From: CAVVAH01 sp963746175
Lineage (GTDB): Bacteria > Actinomycetota > Actinomycetes > JACCUZ01
DNA: 64,000 nucleotides
Direction: 5' to 3'
Assembly: GCA_963746175.1 (NCBI GenBank)
Contig: CAVVAH010000004.1
Coordinates: 806,001-870,000 of the forward strand
The position numbers and the translations under genes were made by a program. Below the pieces are notes generated by a model, which saw only the letters and a program-made list of their open reading frames with translations, made no database searches and was not told where the DNA came from. Positions 61,944-64,000 of this stretch are shown one piece after another. The stretch's first letter is position 1. Every line of letters begins with the position of its first letter.

Positions 61944-62120
61944 GATCAAACCGCGAGGCTTGGGGCAGTTGCATCGATCTTTCCTCGGCACTCCCGCGAG
62001 GACCTGGTCCACGTGCTGCCCACATCCCGCATAGCTGGGCTTCCCGCATCTGCGGCATGTGACACGACGGCACAACGGTGTACTCCCTTTCCGCTCAGGG
62101 AGCGGGCTCCGAATCGACAA
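61923..62120 (-). CDS. small Cys-rich (zinc-ribbon-like) protein
   Basis: A 65-residue ORF: SIRSPLPERKGSTPLCRRVT, then CRRCGKPSYAGCGQHVDQVL, AGVPRKDRCNCPKP. The C-x2-C-G-K-P-x-x-A-G-C-G-x-H-V-x-x-V pattern and the second CNC suggest a zinc-binding module; I recall short actinobacterial proteins of this look but know no function. The start would be TTG at 62120 or an internal TTG. It overlaps the 5' edge of the integrase remnant. Confidence 0.5.
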   Translation of the reverse strand: MSIRSPLPERKGSTPLCRRVTCRRCGKPSYAGCGQHVDQVLAGVPRKDRCNCPKPRGLIARILNR

Positions 62121-62247
62121 ATGGGTTCATGCGAGCGAGAGGAAGACCTTGTCCGGCTTCTCACGGTCGTAGTCCGGACGCACACCTCCCGAGACGGAGA
62201 AGGGCATCCCGTCCGGCGTACGACCGGTCCGAAGACGGCGTCCGCAA

Positions 62248-62628
62248 TCACGCATGGTTGGCGAATGTCACCTGCCAGCGCCACTCGGACCGGTCCTCGG
62301 CATGCCACCACGTGCGCAGCTCCCCGGCCTCGCCGCCGGGCAGGATGACTAACCGGCCGAGGTCCGCATCGGACGGCCAGCCGTCCTCGAGCCGGACCTC
62401 GCCCTTGTCTCGGATCAGGAAGGTCATCGGTCCCGGCTCGCGCCGCTCGAGGCCCTCGCCGGAAGCGACGACAGTGCCGTCGTCCTTGCGGATCGTCACG
62501 TCGAGGATCTGGGGTGCCGCGTGCACCAGAACCCGGTCGCCAGCGGCTTCCGCGTCGACCTTGGTCCGGGCGAACGACAGCCCGGTAGCGCCGACGTTGG
62601 GAATCCAGAGGTCCCATATCTCGTCCAT
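62248..62628 (-). CDS. hypothetical protein of 126 residues
   Basis: It begins MDEIWDLWIPNVGATGLSFA and has VLVHAAPQILDVTIRKDDGTVVA, EPGPMTFLIRDKGEVRLEDGWPSDADLGRLVILPGGEAGELRTWWHAEDRSEWRWQVTFANHA. The motif LPGGEAG...WWxAxDxxEWRW recurs, as I remember, in uncharacterised actinobacterial and proteobacterial proteins. It is cytosolic with no catalytic residues evident. The ATG lies 5 nt after TAGGGA. It lies within the region next to the integrase remnant, so it may belong to the former element. Confidence 0.65.
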   Translation of the reverse strand: MDEIWDLWIPNVGATGLSFARTKVDAEAAGDRVLVHAAPQILDVTIRKDDGTVVASGEGLERREPGPMTFLIRDKGEVRLEDGWPSDADLGRLVILPGGEAGELRTWWHAEDRSEWRWQVTFANHA

Positions 62629-62684
62629 GCCCGTCCCTACCCAGCGGGTGCGCCGCCATGCGGCGTGTCGAGTGCAGGCGGGGG

Positions 62685-62819
62685 TCAGCGGCAGGTCTTG
62701 TCGACCTTCTGCTCGTGCTGGCCGGTGTTCTTCACCGGACAGACCGGCTTGTCGTTGGAGAAGTAGTGGACGGCCATGAAGCCGACGACCAAGACGGCCA
62801 TGACGATCGCCGCAGCCAT
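62685..62819 (-). CDS. small single-pass membrane protein
   Basis: A 44-residue ORF too short for routine calling: MAAAIVMAVLVVGFMAVHYF, then SNDKPVCPVKNTGQHEQKVDKTCR, one helix plus a tail with two Cys. Directly upstream, in another frame, MRDIPGKPGHVPEKHS could be a cytosolic N-terminus joined by a lost base. Unknown family. Confidence 0.45.
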   Translation of the reverse strand: MAAAIVMAVLVVGFMAVHYFSNDKPVCPVKNTGQHEQKVDKTCR

Positions 62820-62828
62820 GACCAGGTG

Positions 62829-62992
62829 GCGGGGCGGGCGGATCGACTGTGCTTCTCCGGAACGTGCCCCGGCTTGCCGGGGATGTCGCGCATCGCGGAA
62901 TCGTTCCCTTCTGGGCGCCGCTGGAACGCTTGCGGAACCCTGTCCTGGACCGTGTTGACGGCCGGGTCGCCGGGTGCCGCCGATGCGGCTTC
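62829..62992. other. 164-bp spacer
   Basis: Between the small membrane protein and the MBL-rhodanese gene, both on the minus strand. It may contain the N-terminal codons noted for the small membrane protein. CCCCGGCTTGCCGGGG (about 62868-62883) is a small hairpin. Nothing else is evident. Confidence 0.35.
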
Positions 62993-64000
62993 TCAGCTGG
63001 CGGCGAGTCCCTGCTTGACGGCGTTCTGGTACTCGTCATCGATGTGAACAACCTTCCGGCCTGCTCGGTCGAGCAAGCTGGCGGCGATGCTGGCGCGGAA
63101 GCCACTGGCGCAGTGCACCCACAACCGCCCGGGCGGTAGCTCGTCGAGGCGAGCCAGCAAGGAGTGCAGCGGCACGTGCGACGAGCCGGGGATGAAGCCG
63201 TCGTCTCGCTCGTCGTCGCGGCGCAGGTCCAGCAGTACATCGCCGCTCTGCTCGTCATCGGCGAGCTCGGCCGGCAGGTCGCCGAACGTGACCCGGTCAT
63301 AGGACCGCAGCTCACCGGCCGCGGTGAAGTCGGCTGGGCTGCCCAACGAGGCGCCGGCGGGCCGGTCGATGCCGATGCGGACCAGCTGCCGCTGGGCGTC
63401 CGTCACCTGCTGTGCGTTCTCCCCGAGCAGCGTCAGGGGCGTGCCCCACGGGATCAGCCACCCGAGGTAGGTCGCGAACTGCTGCCCGAGAGCAATGCCG
63501 ATCGTCCCCGCGACGTGCTCGGCGGCGTAGGCGGCGCGGTCGCGGAGATCCACGACCCAATCCCCGGCCGCGATCCGCTTCCCGAGCTCGTCCGCGTCTA
63601 CCGGCGCCGGCGCCGACAGGTCCGCGGCCGGGGGCCCTTGCTGGTTCAGCGGCGCCATGTGCGCGTAGTACGCGGGGTGGGCGGTCAGTCCGGCCACCAG
63701 CTTTGCGACGAACGCGTCCTCGTCGTCGGTGACCAGCGCATCGTTGCGGCCCGCCTCGACCGCGACCGTCGACCCGTCCGCACCCGCCGCGGCCCCCGAC
63801 GAGCAGAAGCTGCCGAACCCGTGCGTGGGGAAGAGGGCCGCCTCGCCGGGCACCTCGGCGACCAGCCGGCGCGCGGACCGGTACTGGGCCCGGGTCAGCT
63901 CGTCCGTGCGGGCCTGGTCGACCAGGTCGGTGCGGCCCACGCTGCCATAGAGCAGGGATCCGCCGGAGAAGACCGCTGGGTGTCCCTCGGCATCGCCGTC
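62993..64000 (-). CDS. MBL-fold metallohydrolase with two rhodanese-like domains (N-terminus outside window)
   Basis: The frame is open to the window edge (336 codons visible). The first part is the end of a metallo-beta-lactamase fold: FSGGSLLYGSVGRTDL, then ALFPTHGFGSFCSSG with a metal-ligand-like His, as in persulfide dioxygenase-type proteins. The first rhodanese domain (ELGKRIAAGDWVVDLRDRAAYAAEHVAGTIGIALGQQFATYLGWLIPWG) has no active-site Cys; the second (DVLLDLRRDDERDDGFIPGSSHVPLHSLL, WVHCASGFRAS) has a complete C-x-x-G/S-x-R loop. It may oxidise or transfer persulfide sulfur. The gene is 1 bp beyond a small hairpin-containing spacer. Confidence 0.8.
   Translation of the reverse strand, partial: DGDAEGHPAVFSGGSLLYGSVGRTDLVDQARTDELTRAQYRSARRLVAEVPGEAALFPTHGFGSFCSSGAAAGADGSTVAVEAGRNDALVTDDEDAFVAKLVAGLTAHPAYYAHMAPLNQQGPPAADLSAPAPVDADELGKRIAAGDWVVDLRDRAAYAAEHVAGTIGIALGQQFATYLGWLIPWGTPLTLLGENAQQVTDAQRQLVRIGIDRPAGASLGSPADFTAAGELRSYDRVTFGDLPAELADDEQSGDVLLDLRRDDERDDGFIPGSSHVPLHSLLARLDELPPGRLWVHCASGFRASIAASLLDRAGRKVVHIDDEYQNAVKQGLAAS

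Noticed and set aside
62127..62255. A 42-residue minus-strand ORF (MRDCGRRLRTGRTPDGMPF...)
   Set aside because: It looks slightly coding but has no ribosome site or known relatives and overlaps the next gene by 8 bp; too weak to call.

Overview
The window is about 72% GC chromosomal DNA, gene-dense, with frequent GTG starts and 4-bp GTGA/ATGA start-stop overlaps. HspR with HAIR operators, DUF3151, DUF4235, an EtfD-like reductase and WAG-repeat subtilases all point to a high-GC actinobacterium. A nocardioform such as Nocardioidaceae is my guess; there is no rRNA here to settle it. From memory, the gene content (dcd with tRNA-Gly, etfD, dnaK-grpE-dnaJ-hspR, purA, DUF3151, fba, dedA, cox genes, spoU, pyrE, clpB) matches the Rv0321-Rv0384c part of Mycobacterium tuberculosis in shuffled order, so most of the window is core backbone.

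Layout. 0-12 kb: purine synthesis (purB, purD, purA) mixed with small redox, acetyltransferase and membrane genes. A frameshifted LspA-like gene at 2.7-3.6 kb shares its C-terminal domain with the gene after it. 12-25 kb: lipid kinase, phospholipase D-type synthase, LuxR-type regulator, DUF3151, fba, NAD(P)H oxidoreductase, SpoU methylase, two DedA genes around a RodZ-tail-like protein, LemA, pyrE. Between DUF3151 and fba lies a 1.25-kb unit with 27-bp perfect terminal inverted repeats and one ORF, an AbiEi-type HTH joined to a PD-(D/E)XK-like nuclease. 25-28 kb is damaged: an 84-nt G tract interrupts a hydrolase and a trypsin-like gene carries several frameshifts. 28-38 kb: epimerase, DinB-like protein, a form II cox-type molybdenum hydroxylase operon (S-L-M-G), DapC-like aminotransferase, SDR, TauE/SafE permease. 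38-45 kb: one heat-shock operon dnaK-grpE-dnaJ-hspR-clpB, with two HAIR sites upstream by which HspR would repress its own operon. 45-59.5 kb: secreted M4 protease, EtfD-like Fe-S protein, ABC exporter, WAG-repeat subtilase, GGDEF-EAL protein. 59.5-64 kb: dcd interrupted by a class-3-like intein, tRNA-Gly(CCC), an integrase remnant ending at the tRNA, small proteins and a partial MBL-rhodanese protein.

Repeats. Intergenic spaces hold several families of large palindromes: a GACCACGT-based family (1.0 and 8.1 kb), the nuclease-unit termini (15.7 and 16.95 kb), and nested islands at 37.9 and 45.3 kb that share outer arms but differ in their cores. Many genes start 6-8 nt after a TANNNT box, which implies leaderless mRNAs and helps fix starts. 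Three places carry single-base frameshifts or a homopolymer that may be sequencing errors; they are marked.
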